Source: Cyathus striatus | Taxonomy: Eukaryota > Basidiomycota > Agaricomycetes > Agaricales > Nidulariaceae | Assembly: GCA_025738555.1 (NCBI GenBank) | Contig: JAOVFP010000018.1 | Location: forward strand, 1,860,001-1,924,000 | Direction: 5' to 3' | Length of the DNA stretch: 64,000 bases | Part shown: piece after piece, positions 10,209 through 20,728 of the stretch | How positions within the stretch are numbered: position 1 is the stretch's first letter | Layout: each line of letters starts with the position of its first letter | Notes under the pieces: generated by a model | What the model was told of the DNA's origin: nothing | Seen by the model: the letters and a program-made list of their open reading frames with translations, nothing else | The model's database searches: none | Made by a program: the position numbers and the translations under genes

Positions 10209-10918
10209 TTCCTCAAATCAAGGTTACTTTGAAAGAAGTAATATCTAAGCCTAATTTCCCAAAAATTTCCAAATATTGCCCAACCATATACTTACCCTGT
10301 ACACTGTAAGTTACTATATGCAGAGAGAGGTAGGAATTTGAGTATGGGTATAGAGATATGGATAGGGTATACTGGACTCTTTCAACCAAGTGTTCAGTCA
10401 CGCATCACGCAGGGCGTTTGAACTGAACACTTGAGCACATTTGTCACGCGTCACAGGCTGCTATGAACATAAGTTTTGAGACAAATACGGCGCTTAATTA
10501 GCCGATTTTTCTGCCCGTGCCGGGCGGCTGTAGGGGCATGAGCAGAACCACCAGGTGTCACATACCAGCCCAGGGTTTGAACACTTGGTCAAACCAATTT
10601 TTCGCGTCACGCACCAGAAGCCATGAACAAGTGGTCGAAAGTCTCCAGTAGTATAGTATATAGTTGGAGCCTTATGCCAGAATTTATTCTCACGTTGATT
10701 TCTGTAGGGCCGGTGTTAAGGCCTGTTCGTACACGTTCTCACTTGACGCTTGCAGTGGCATGCACTCAACCCGCCCTAGAAAAAGTGACCAAGGAATAGG
10801 AACTTTTAACCTAACTGCCGCCTCAAACTTGTGGATAACGAGAGAATATGAAGATGATGCCTTTCTCTCCATCCCACCCCCTCCCTCTCTGGGCATCTCT
10901 CCATCTCCCTTCACAACG
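10209..10918. other. intergenic between P450 and HMG copy B
   Basis: Contains loosely repeated phrases (GTCACGC, TGAACACTTG, GCCATGAACA types near 10,390-10,630) but no supported gene. The last about 60 bp are C/T-rich (CCCTCCCTCTCTGGGCAT) and correspond to the C-rich 5' flank of HMG copy C. Confidence 0.3.
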
Positions 10919-13901
10919 ATGACAGCATCACGTATAAACGCATAGACCTGCAGGCGGTCTTCGCTCGTCCCCAGTATATCTCCCCTTTCTCCCTTCTACA
11001 CGGCAGGAACATACTCTGACCCCCTGTAACACACAGGAAAGTCCTTCGCACCAAACATAAGACCAATAACCTACGCAGACGCCTCCGACTCCGACCCCGA
11101 ATCGCTCCCCTCACCCTCTGCGCACCTCTTCCCCCCTTCCTCCCTCCCCGCCCCTCCACCAACCCGTAAACGCCAACCACCAGGGAAGAGGCGAAGTCAA
11201 GGATATATCCCCCGCCCACTCAACGCATTCATGCTTTTCCGCGCCGACTTTGTTCAGCAGAAGCATGTCCCGGGTACCATAGAGAAAAACCACAGCTCCC
11301 TCTCGAAAATCATCGGAAATTGCTGGCACAAGCTCCCACCTGAACAGAAGAAAATCTGGGACAAGCAGCAAAGGAGGAACATAAAAAGCTCTACCCGCAC
11401 TACCACTTCAAACCCGTGCACAGCAAGAACAAGAAGAAGGAAAAGAGCGGGGAGAATGTGGAGGAGGAGAGGTGGTGTGAGGAAGTTGCACAGTTGTTGT
11501 TGGAGGGTAAGAAAGGGGATGAGCTTGCTCAGGCTGTTTTGGATCTTGATCGGATGAGGGATGGTCCGAGAGGTGGGATTAGGAGGCCTTCTAGTGTGCC
11601 GCTTCCTGGCGATTATGGGTTTGGAGGGGGAATTGCGTTGCCTAGTGTGCCGTTCTTGCAGCAGACGCAGTAGCAGTTCCTCAGGCGCCCTTCGAGCGCG
11701 TTTGATTCCAGCGTGTATAACCCTTACACATTCGGATTTAGAAGACCAAGCGACCAGCGCCGACAGAACGCTGGGAACCTTCCTCTCTTCCCTACGCCCT
11801 TCCACCCCACGCATCAAACAGGAATGCCCCTCCAGATGGACTCAGACCCGCTCCCAGAAGCCGATACCTCTTTGTTCGACCCCGGATTCCTATCCGGCTT
11901 CGGCTCCTCTTCCTCATCCTACTCACAAGCGTACGAAGCTCCCCCACCATACTCGCTCAACCCATTCGGAACAATGAACGACCTCGTCGCTCCGCTCTCA
12001 CAATCCATCTCCGCTCTCCACTCCGCACAAGACATGGAAGTGTATTCGCCCGAGTACAAGACGGGCGAATCGTATGCTAGTACACCAGCTACGCTGGTCG
12101 ATCCTGAAAGTCCCTGGCCTGCAACTGGGAGGATGGTGGGTGGAGAAAGCGCAGGGAGTACAGCGTACTCCGGGTCTCCTGAACCCCTTGAATCTCTACC
12201 CCAGCAACACCAAGTCCTCGCTCCGGTACCTGTAACACCCACTCCAGTCATGTTCGATTCGACCTGGTCGTACGAGCACCCCCAACAATATGAAGTTCCG
12301 ATAGGGGAAAAACCTGGCGAAGCGAAATTCGCTTCCCGCCGTAACTCCCAGCGGGCGAAATTCGAATTATTTCACTTTTTTTACATATCTTACATCGCAT
12401 AGCATATTATTCCTACATATTATATATTTGATGCATTACAGTAAAGCTAACTGTACAAAAAGTGCTCTATAGAGTAGTTTTTCATGTACCTTTTCGCCGC
12501 TTGCGCCCCATCAGACACTTTCCCACGGTCATCGAGGTTACAACAACGGCTTGCCAAACGCCCCTCCGAGTCCACACTCATTTTCTGTCGATTTCTCACC
12601 AACGCTCGACATTTCAGTAATACAAAAACTAATGTATAAATGCGTGTGACATAAATTTGGACAACAAACCGGCCGAGCACTCAACAGCGTGCTATTGTGT
12701 TCTTAACATTGGCACTTCAAGATCATACCACTCTCTGGTCGATGTTGAAATCTCAGATCTCTACACTTGAAAAAGCCTTCTTAATATCTCTTGACACATT
12801 TTTACATTTTTTCTCTACAATTGAATGGTTATATTTTTATTTATCAGCCTATATATCACCAAATGGTATAAAATTGGTAAACATAGTTGCAAAAAGTATT
12901 GAAATAAACCGTTATACTTTAGGCCTTTAGCATAGTATAATAAAATGTACAGCGAAAAATACGAAAAGATAACGACGCAGTGATAGACTTAGTGAACTTT
13001 CTCGAGTTGAATTTGTAAAATAGATTTGGGTGGAAAAACTGGCATACAATTTTGAATAGATGTAGTGCAGTAGAACGTATAAGAGAGCGAAAAATATTGA
13101 AACAGGACCACTGAATTATAAGATATTTACACCTCAAATAGCAACAAAAAGGTGAAATATACCTAACAGAGCGAGTGAAGCAGCAGAAAGGCTAATAAAT
13201 GGAAACATAACCATTCAATTGGAGGGAAAACATATAGAAATGTGTCAAGAAATATTAAGAAGGATTGTTCAAGTATAGAGAGTTCAACATCGACCAGGGA
13301 GAGGTATGGTTTTGAAGTGCCAATGTAAGAACGCAATAGCACGCTATTGAGCGCCTGGCCGGTTTGTTGTCCGAGTTCACATCACGCGCACTCCTACATT
13401 AGTTTTTTTATTGCTGAAATGTCGAGCGCTGGTGAGAAATCGACAGAAAATGAGTGTGGACTCGGAGGGGCGTTTGGCAAGCCGTTGTTGTAACCTCGAT
13501 GACCGTGGGAAAGTGTCTGATGGGGCGCAAGCGGCGAAAAGGTACATGAAAAACTACTCTATAGAGCACTTTTTGTACAGTTAGCTTTACTGTAATGCAT
13601 CAAATATATAATATGTAGGAATAATATGCTATGCGATGTAAGATATGTAAAAAAAAAAGTGAAATAATTCGAATTTCGCCCGCTGGGAGTTACGGCGGGA
13701 AGCGAATTTCGCTTCGCCAGGTTTTTCCCCTATCGGAACTTCATACAACAACAGCAGCAGGTCGAAACCGATCTGTACGCGCAGCAGGGGTATATGGGTT
13801 ACGAAGCGGAGTCTTACGGTGGGCAGGAAGCGAGTCAGGCTTTTGAAAGTCTCTGGTGTGCGCCTGCTGTGGGATTTGAGTATCAGGGTGTTCACGCGTA
13901 G
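10919..13901 (+). pseudogene. HMG-box transcription factor, broken copy B
   Basis: Collinear with copy C from the ATG region to a TAG at 13,899-13,901. Its N-terminal part is the better preserved one in the window (TYADASDSDPES, then HLFPPSSLPAPPP, then RSQGYIPRPLNAFMLF in one frame). The HMG box begins intact, but a deletion of about 10 bp after the IWDK codons (near 11,366) shifts the frame. A CAG-to-TAG change at 11,671-11,673 adds a stop, the start region carries an extra stop, and a 1,457-bp fold-back element splits the C-terminal Gln-rich segment at 12,288/13,746. The frame resumes after the insertion and ends in GVHA. Outside these lesions it is very similar to copy C. Not expected to make a DNA-binding protein. 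Confidence 0.85.
12289..13745. mobile_element. fold-back element A, 1,457 bp, with very long inverted arms
   Basis: The ends are TATGAAGTTCCGATAGGGG on the left and its inverse on the right. Pairing continues almost to the middle: GCGAAATTCGCTTCCCGCC, AACTGTACAAAAAGTGC, TGCCAAACGCCCCTCCGAG and TTCAATTGAATGGTT-type blocks all have inverted partners, giving arms of about 550 bp or more around a centre near 13,017. CAACAA stands directly outside each end (12,283-12,288 and 13,746-13,751), a 6-bp target duplication. Copies A (near 115) and C (near 62,095) of the HMG gene show the uninterrupted site. No transposase is visible, so it is non-autonomous. The terminal about 60 bp also contain nested palindromes. 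Confidence 0.85.
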
Positions 13902-14245
13902 GGTTTCTTTTTTTTGTTTTCGTTTTTGATTCTCCGTTATGTTTCGTTACGTTCTCGACCCCATCTCCACGACTACGAATACCCACTCATTAATCGCGTT
14001 CTCTTTTCATATATCATATCCCACTGTAGCTTTAGCCTTCCGTCTCGTGTCTCGTCTCGTATCGTCGTTTTTAAATGTAGCCATATACTCGTCTCATCTG
14101 TTCTTCTGTTTCTTGTTATATAGTTTTGTGTTTTTGTTCTACATGAAAAGTTTAGATATGTTTTGCGTTTTGGTTAGATACTGAATGTGCACTGTAGCTC
14201 TATTTAATAGTCTTTTGTGAATGTATTTTTTTTGGATTGGTACGA
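13902..14245 (+). repeat. conserved 3' block of the HMG module (copy B)
   Basis: Same landmarks and orientation as 268-625, directly after the copy B stop codon. Confidence 0.75.
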
Positions 14246-16000
14246 GTTTGTTGGAAGTGAAGTTTTTGTAGAAGTATTCATTACGCTTTTTATGGTAAGT
14301 ATCATCAAGGCGTATTGACTTAACGGTAGTATCTACTGTCCAGTTATTGATTGCCATGACTTCATAGCTAAAGCCTTTCTTTTTCTTTTTTCTTGTGCTT
14401 TTAACGTATCTTGTGTCGACGTACCGCTGGATCATGATGTTTACGTTAAGAACCGTCAAGGCGCGATGACTTGACAGTATTAAAGGCTCTATCCAGTACT
14501 TAGCAGTCATTGGTTGTCATTCCTGGGCCGAGTGTTAACTCAAGCTTATTTTTGTACTTTCTACGTATTGAATTTTCGATATGTCCAGTGAGAGGTTTTC
14601 TGTTAGCCAAGGTACAGTGACTTGGCACTACTTGTGTACTTAACCCGTATCCGGTCATTGGTTCCAATTCTTAGTCATGGTGCTTTTTTTCTTTATCTTG
14701 TACTTTCTACGTATCTTGTGTCGACGTACGAATCACGCTGTTTAAGTTGAATAGTGTCAAGACAGAATAACTTAACGGTATTTATGTCCTTATTCAGTAT
14801 GCAGTCATTCGTTGACATCATCTCCTTTTGGTTGTTCATTTTGCTGATTTTTTGTTGGGCTGTCTAAGTATTTTATTGTTGATGTACGAATCATGCAGTT
14901 TGTGTTAGAGACGTTAAGGCGCGATAACTAGCGGTACTTATGTAGTTAGCCAGTATCTGGTCGTTGGTTGTCATTTCTCCAATAGTAACCAGTTATTATT
15001 GCTGTTTATCCTTTTTATCTCTTATTTTTTGGGGGGCTTTCTACGTATTTAGTGAGATATTTCTGTTAGACAAGGCGCAGTGGCTTAGTGGCACTTGTGT
15101 ACTTAACCCGTACCCGGTCGTTGGCTGCCATCCATCATTACGATGCTTTCTTTTTCTTTTTCTTGTGCGTTCTACATGTCTTGTGCTGATGTGCAAATCA
15201 CGCTGTTTGTCAAGGCGCAATGACTAGGTGACGGTACTTATGTACTTGGTCAGTACGCGGTTGTTGGCTGCTATGATGTCAACGTACCACTGGATCAAGC
15301 TGTTTCTGTTAGAGACGTTAAGGCACGATTACTTAGCGGTACATATATACTTATCCAGTACACGGCCCGTCGTTATTTGCCATTTCAGCTTCCGAGTCAT
15401 TTGACTATATTTATTTATTTTTCTTGTGCTGCCTAAGTATCTTTTGGTCGACGTACCACTGGATCGCGCTGTACGTTAAGCACTGTCAGGTCACGAAGAC
15501 TTAGTGGTATGCATTCACTGATCCCACACCCAGTCGTTGGTTGCTATTGCTATCATCAATGATATTTCTTTTCTTTTCTTTTTCTTGTGCATTCTAAGTA
15601 TCTTTTATTGATGTATTACAGTAATAACACTGTACGTCAAGGTGCGATGACTTAACGGTACTTATGTAGTTACCCAGTACCTGGTTGTTGGTTACCATTT
15701 GGAATTCCTAGTGTATCTTTTATTGAAGTATTAAACTTGTGTAACTTTCCAGTACCCGGTTGATGGTTGCGATTTCCGATTGCTAGTTCTTGCGTGTTCG
15801 TTTAAGGGGTTCCTTTTTGGAAGATGTTTATTTACGTGAAGTGCATTGACTTAGCGGTATTCAACCAGCTCAACCGTCAACGGCTTTATATATCCAGTAC
15901 TCGCATGGCACAAATTTCTTTTCTTTTTCTCGTGTGTCTTGTATCGATGTACGAATCACGATGGCTGTCAAGGCACGATGGATTAATGGTACCGTACCTA
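14246..16000 (+). repeat. degenerate tandem array B, first part
   Basis: About eleven units of the HMG-module array; unit ends (GTTGGTTGCCAT-like) fall near 14,340, 14,510, 14,665, 14,810, 14,965, 15,120, 15,265, 15,375, 15,540, 15,690 and 15,765. Unit order partly follows array A, but this copy is longer and more diverged. It is interrupted at 16,000 by the TA-flanked element. Confidence 0.75.
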
Positions 16001-17058
16001 CTGTAGCCGACCCTGAAAGTGGCCACCTATAGTAAGTGGCCATAGAGTGATTTGAGTGACCAGAGCACCAAATTGAGCTCAGTTTTTTTGTGATATATAT
16101 AGAAATATACTGTAGCTACATATATACGAAGTTTTAACTCTAACTAGGCTCAGTGTGTAAAGATATGGTAGCAAGAAGTGGTAAAAATGTCGATGCGGCC
16201 TCAATTTGCTAATGGTTCACACGCTGTCTCAAGAATCATCCTGCTACTCCTCCACTCTAACACCACGAGAGGCTGAAATAAAAATACAATTAGGTATATA
16301 AATTGGTTGTACTGATATCCTGGATGGTAGATATCGCTGAAATGGTCCTAGTATTTGTAGATTTGGAATGCAACTGACACATATATGGTATCTACCCACC
16401 TGCACAGGCCCGTATTTGCATGAAGCTCAAAGGCCATAGAGAAATCATTTTACTTAGATTTTTTGGGAGGTTACAATAAATGATATTATCTTTAGGAATA
16501 TATACTTTGCTTATTTTATATGATTTTATTTAGTGCATAAAAGGTGCATCTTTAATTATATGCCAAATTTAGTGGTGTCAGATGCAGTCAGTTGTTTGCA
16601 ATATTGAGCAAATATCGGGCTTCAAAGAAGTCAGGAAAGTACTTAATAGGTTCTGAACAACATATTCTCGCAATTTTATGTGCAGAAAGTTCCCTATCAT
16701 TGAAATATTGTCTTATTAGTAGGACACGATCTCCGCAAATCAGTCCAGGTGAAGCACATGCAGCCGAGTTTTCTTTGTCAGCAGCCCAAGAAGTCTTAGC
16801 TTATTGTAGCTTATAGTGCGATCAAGGGACATTCAAGTTCCTAGGCGTGGCAGGTTTCCCTGTAAACCGTAATTTGGAGTCCTTGTAACAAATAAATTCA
16901 TTCTGAGCTAGATACTTCACCTAAAAATCTGAAACTCTCAGAATATACAAATGAATAATATGCACACAGGTCTGCAAAACAATTTCTGGCATAGGGAAAC
17001 CTGAAAAGGTGCACACAGTTGCACAAGTTGAAATGGCCACTTTCATGGTCGGCTACAG
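16001..17058. mobile_element. TA-flanked inverted-repeat element (Tc1/mariner-like, non-autonomous)
   Basis: The left end CTGTAGCCGACCCTGAAAGT is matched by an inverted right end with one mismatch over about 26 bp. TA flanks both ends (15,999-16,000 and 17,059-17,060). Joining the flanks gives CACCTATGTCTATAGC-type sequence, which is present uninterrupted in array A (about 1,909-1,924) and array C (about 63,888-63,903), so the insertion is proven by paralogous empty sites. The TA duplication is typical of the Tc1/mariner group. The 1.06-kb interior has no recognisable transposase. Confidence 0.8.
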
Positions 17059-17849
17059 TATGTCTATAGCCAGTACCCGGACTGTCGTTAGTTGCCATTG
17101 TCATCTAGTTCTTTTTCTTGTGCATTCTAACTATCTTTTATCGACGTATTGCAGTAATCACGCTATTTACGTTGGTGACTGTCTTATAGTATTATTTATG
17201 TACATAGCTTGTACATGATCGTTGGTTGTCATTAGTTGTTAATTTATCTTTACAGTATGTCATTTTCCGTCTTGTGATTTCTACGTATATTTTGTTGATG
17301 TACCACTGGATCACACTGTTTACCCTAAGAACTGTCAGGGCATGATGACTTATTGGTACTTACGCACATGGCCGTTGATTACCGTTCATTAGAATCCTCG
17401 GGTTTTTTCTTCTTTTTGTTGTGTGTTCTAACTTGAAGTATCATTTATCGATATATCACCCTGTACGTTAAGCACCGTCAAGGTAGAATGACTTAACAGC
17501 ACTTAGGTGCGTAGTTGTTATTTCTTGTTGTGCGTTTAATTCTAAGTATCTTTTGTCGATGTAATACAATAATCACTATGTTTACGTTAAGTACTGCTTA
17601 TTGGTATGTACTTGTCCAGTATCCAGTTGGTGATTGCCATTTGCTTGTGTATACATTAATTTTTCTTGTGTTTTCCACGTATCAAGGTTAGGTAGCAAGT
17701 GAGTGGTGCGATAGAAACAGTACTGTAAATATAAGCCCTGGTTTATATTTTGGGTTGAGGTACTAATTATGCTGTTTCTATTATATATATTAAGGAGCGA
17801 TGACTTAGTGGTACTTGTGTATTTATCCAGCCAGTATCAAGTCGTTGAT
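17059..17849 (+). repeat. degenerate tandem array B, second part
   Basis: Continuation of array B after the insertion, with unit ends near 17,095, 17,230, 17,385 and 17,640. It stops where the TATGG element begins (GTCGTTGAT, then TATGGCGG). Confidence 0.65.
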
Positions 17850-17871
17850 TATGGCGGTCAAAGTGCACATT

Positions 17872-18052
17872 TAATGTGCAGCGCAAACATTTTTAGACCA
17901 GCGCAAACACTTTTTGATGGCGCACAAACATTTGGGGACGCTGTTCGGCGCACACATTTTTGGTCCCAGCGCAAACATTTCAACCGAGCGCAAACATTTT
18001 TCATCCCAGCGCAAACATTTCGGTAGCGCAAACACTTTTCTGTAGTACAAAC
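17872..18052 (+). repeat. subterminal minisatellite, left
   Basis: About eight copies of a GCGCAAACATTTT motif at about 20-25 bp spacing, often preceded by CCCA (GGTCCCAGCGCAAACATTT). It mirrors the right-end cluster at 20,285-20,450. Confidence 0.65.
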
Positions 18053-20284
18053 TTTTCAGGACTTTGCAAGGCCAAAGCTCAGAATCTTAAGAGACAAGGT
18101 GATTAAGGTTGTAAAATAAAAATATTATTTATCCCGAGAAGGTACATACAAATTATAACTACAGTGTGGGTTCTACACCAGTTTACATATCGAGTACATA
18201 ACATATCATTACCCCCACCCACTATCAACACCTCCAAAGCTTGCCCACCCATACGACCCCTCAGAACTACCAAGCAGCCTTAATACATCAAACCCGATGA
18301 TCTATGCATCTCCGATTGTGCAGTTGGGTGCTCTCACAGCTGAGGGGTGCACCTCGAGTTGGGGACATGGCAATGAACTGATAGAGTTCGCTGATGTGTC
18401 CAACCTCATGTCCGCTGACCATATGCAACTCAATGGTCATGATACAAATGTCGGTGCAGGAGGAGTGGAGGCGGAGCAGTAGCATGGCTAGCAATTTAGC
18501 GTGCATGTCATCCAAGCTCGCCACGAGTCCCATTGTCCCATTCATGGAACCTATGAATGCCAGCAATGATGATGACGATGATGAGTTCAAGGGCGTGGGG
18601 GAGGAGTTCATTGATTGGTGTAAGGGGGTGAGAGGGCGGCATTCATCGTGTGTTTATTTCTATCGTTGGGGGGAAGGGAGGGGTAGGTCTGTGATGAGAC
18701 GATGCGGAGCATTGGTGAAGGCTCATGGACGCCTCGTTCCACGTGCCTGAGGTACTTCTTCCCTATGTTTCACAACTGGGTCAGAGGGAAGGGAGTGGAC
18801 GACACTTGTAGCTCTGTACAGTGTTCATGTGCGTGGCTAAAGAGTGTTGCATCGGTTTTCACTAGCCAACTAAGCATGCATAAGCATAAAATCCTATTGA
18901 CTAGTAAGTACTTTGCACAGAAGAAAATAGAGATAAGGAAGTACTCAGCGCTTCAGCGATCACAGACTGTACTGAAACCCAGACCCTGCTACTGACTTTC
19001 ACCTTAGCAACATTCCAACGTCGTCTTATGTTACATGCCTCTGAATCTTGATCGTGCTGGGGGGAGCCATAGCGTTAACAGGACATGATTGGATGAGGTT
19101 GTCGATTGGTGACACATTGTGCAAGAAATTACACGAGAGAGCTGAAGAATAAGCTAGCTGTGCAGCAAAACTGGAGAGGATGGAGTAAGGATGGAGTTTG
19201 ACAGCGACTCGCTGAAACATGGAATGTGTGACGGTCACATTGTTGCTGATGTAACGTAATCACATGAGATAAGTGTGGGATATCAACAATATAACACGTG
19301 AGCTTGTATACACATTCATTGGCATTATTTGGCAATAGGCTCTGCATGCCAACGCCAGCATATTTCATTCATTTGAACCTCACAAACTTGTCAACTTGTC
19401 TCTTCTCATTCACTTTCATTATGCTATGTGATATTCCAGGTGATGCATCAACCAACCTCAAAGAACGAACCCAGCATGCAAAGATGAATCTTGGTAGGAC
19501 GGAGAAGCTCAAGAGGTCTGGATAGGAACTCGCATGTAAGGTGGGTAGAACATGATGAGGGAAGTGATGTGTTGACAAGCTACATCCCAATTTGTGAGTA
19601 ACTCCTCGCTCTCTGCACATGAACCCTCCAATTCCAATATGAACCCAGACCTTTCTACCCCCCTCCTCTCCCGGTCATTATCCATTACTCTCAGTATCAC
19701 AGTGAGCCATGATATCACCTGCTTTGTCTACACTGCCCATCATTTCGAAGTCTGAGGATTTGATCACGCTGCGGGAAGGCGCGGAAATGGGACCTCTTTT
19801 TGAACTGATTCCCATTCTACAGAGGGTAATCGGCTACTGTGAGATGCATGGGATTGTAACCAGTCCTGGGGGGGGTGTGGGCTTCTGCTTGTGCTATATC
19901 TGGCAACAAGTGCCCAAGGTCTTAATTGTCTTGCTTCCTTTTCGTTTGGGACTATGTTTTGTTGATTTGAATTACTGGTACAGTATTGGTTTTGGTGGTC
20001 ATTTCTGCACTCTGAGCTCCGCTCTGATGACTGATCTTTAAATATGATATGTTAGGTGTGTTGTGCAAGCTCCTTGGTGGTTTCGAGGGGTAATGCAAGC
20101 GGAGATGCCTGGGAAATGGTGAGAGTGGATAAGATTATGTCAACTAGTGTGGAATCCACAAAGTTATAGTAGTTTGTATGTGCTTTGTAGGGAATTAATA
20201 ATATTTTTATTTTTTGAAAGTATTCACACCTATCCCTTAAGACTCTAAGAGCTTTGGCTTTATTAATATGACGTTCTGAAAAGT

Positions 20285-20450
20285 TTGTGTGCTATGCTAA
20301 AATGTAAATGTGTTTGCGCTACAGAAATGTTTGCACTGGGACTAAAAATGTTTGCGCTCGGTTGAAATATTTGTGCTGGGACTAAAAATGTGTGCACCGA
20401 AAAACACCTGAAATGTTTGTGCTCACATCAAAAGTGTTTGTGTATCTTAT
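20285..20450 (-). repeat. subterminal minisatellite, right
   Basis: The same motif in inverted orientation (AAATGTTTGCGCT, AAATGTTTGTGCT). Several copies have CG changed to TG or CA. Confidence 0.6.
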
Positions 20451-20728
20451 TAAAAGTGCACTTTGACCACCATACACATTTAATGTGCAGCGCAAACATT
20501 TTTGGTCCCAGTGCAAACATTTCAACTGAGCACAAACATTTTGGTTGCACAAACACTTTTCTGTAGTACAAACTTTTCAGGACTTTGCAAGGCCAAAGCT
20601 CAGATTCTTAAGAGACAAGGTGATTAAGATTGTAAAATAAAAATATTATTTATCCTGAGAAGGTGCATACAAATTATAGCTACAGTGTGGGTTCTACACC
20701 AGTTTACATATCGAGTACATAACATATC

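Larger units (their letters stand above)
17850..20474. mobile_element. TATGG-family element 1, 2,625 bp
   Basis: The left end TATGGCGGTCAAAGTGCAC is matched inverted by GTGCACTTTGACCACCATA at the right. Just inside each end is a minisatellite of GCGCAAACATTTT-type repeats, running outward-in on both sides (17,872-18,052 and, inverted, 20,285-20,450). The interior has short frames on both strands but no domain I recognise. A minus-strand frame across 19,129-19,620 is partly conserved in element 2, so a degraded gene is possible. Subterminal repeats of this kind are known as transposase-binding sites in several DNA transposon families; the family here is not assigned. Confidence 0.65.

Noticed and set aside
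11254..11817. 187-codon minus-strand frame in HMG copy B
   Set aside because: Antisense to the HMG coding region, with biased Leu/Pro/Arg composition.
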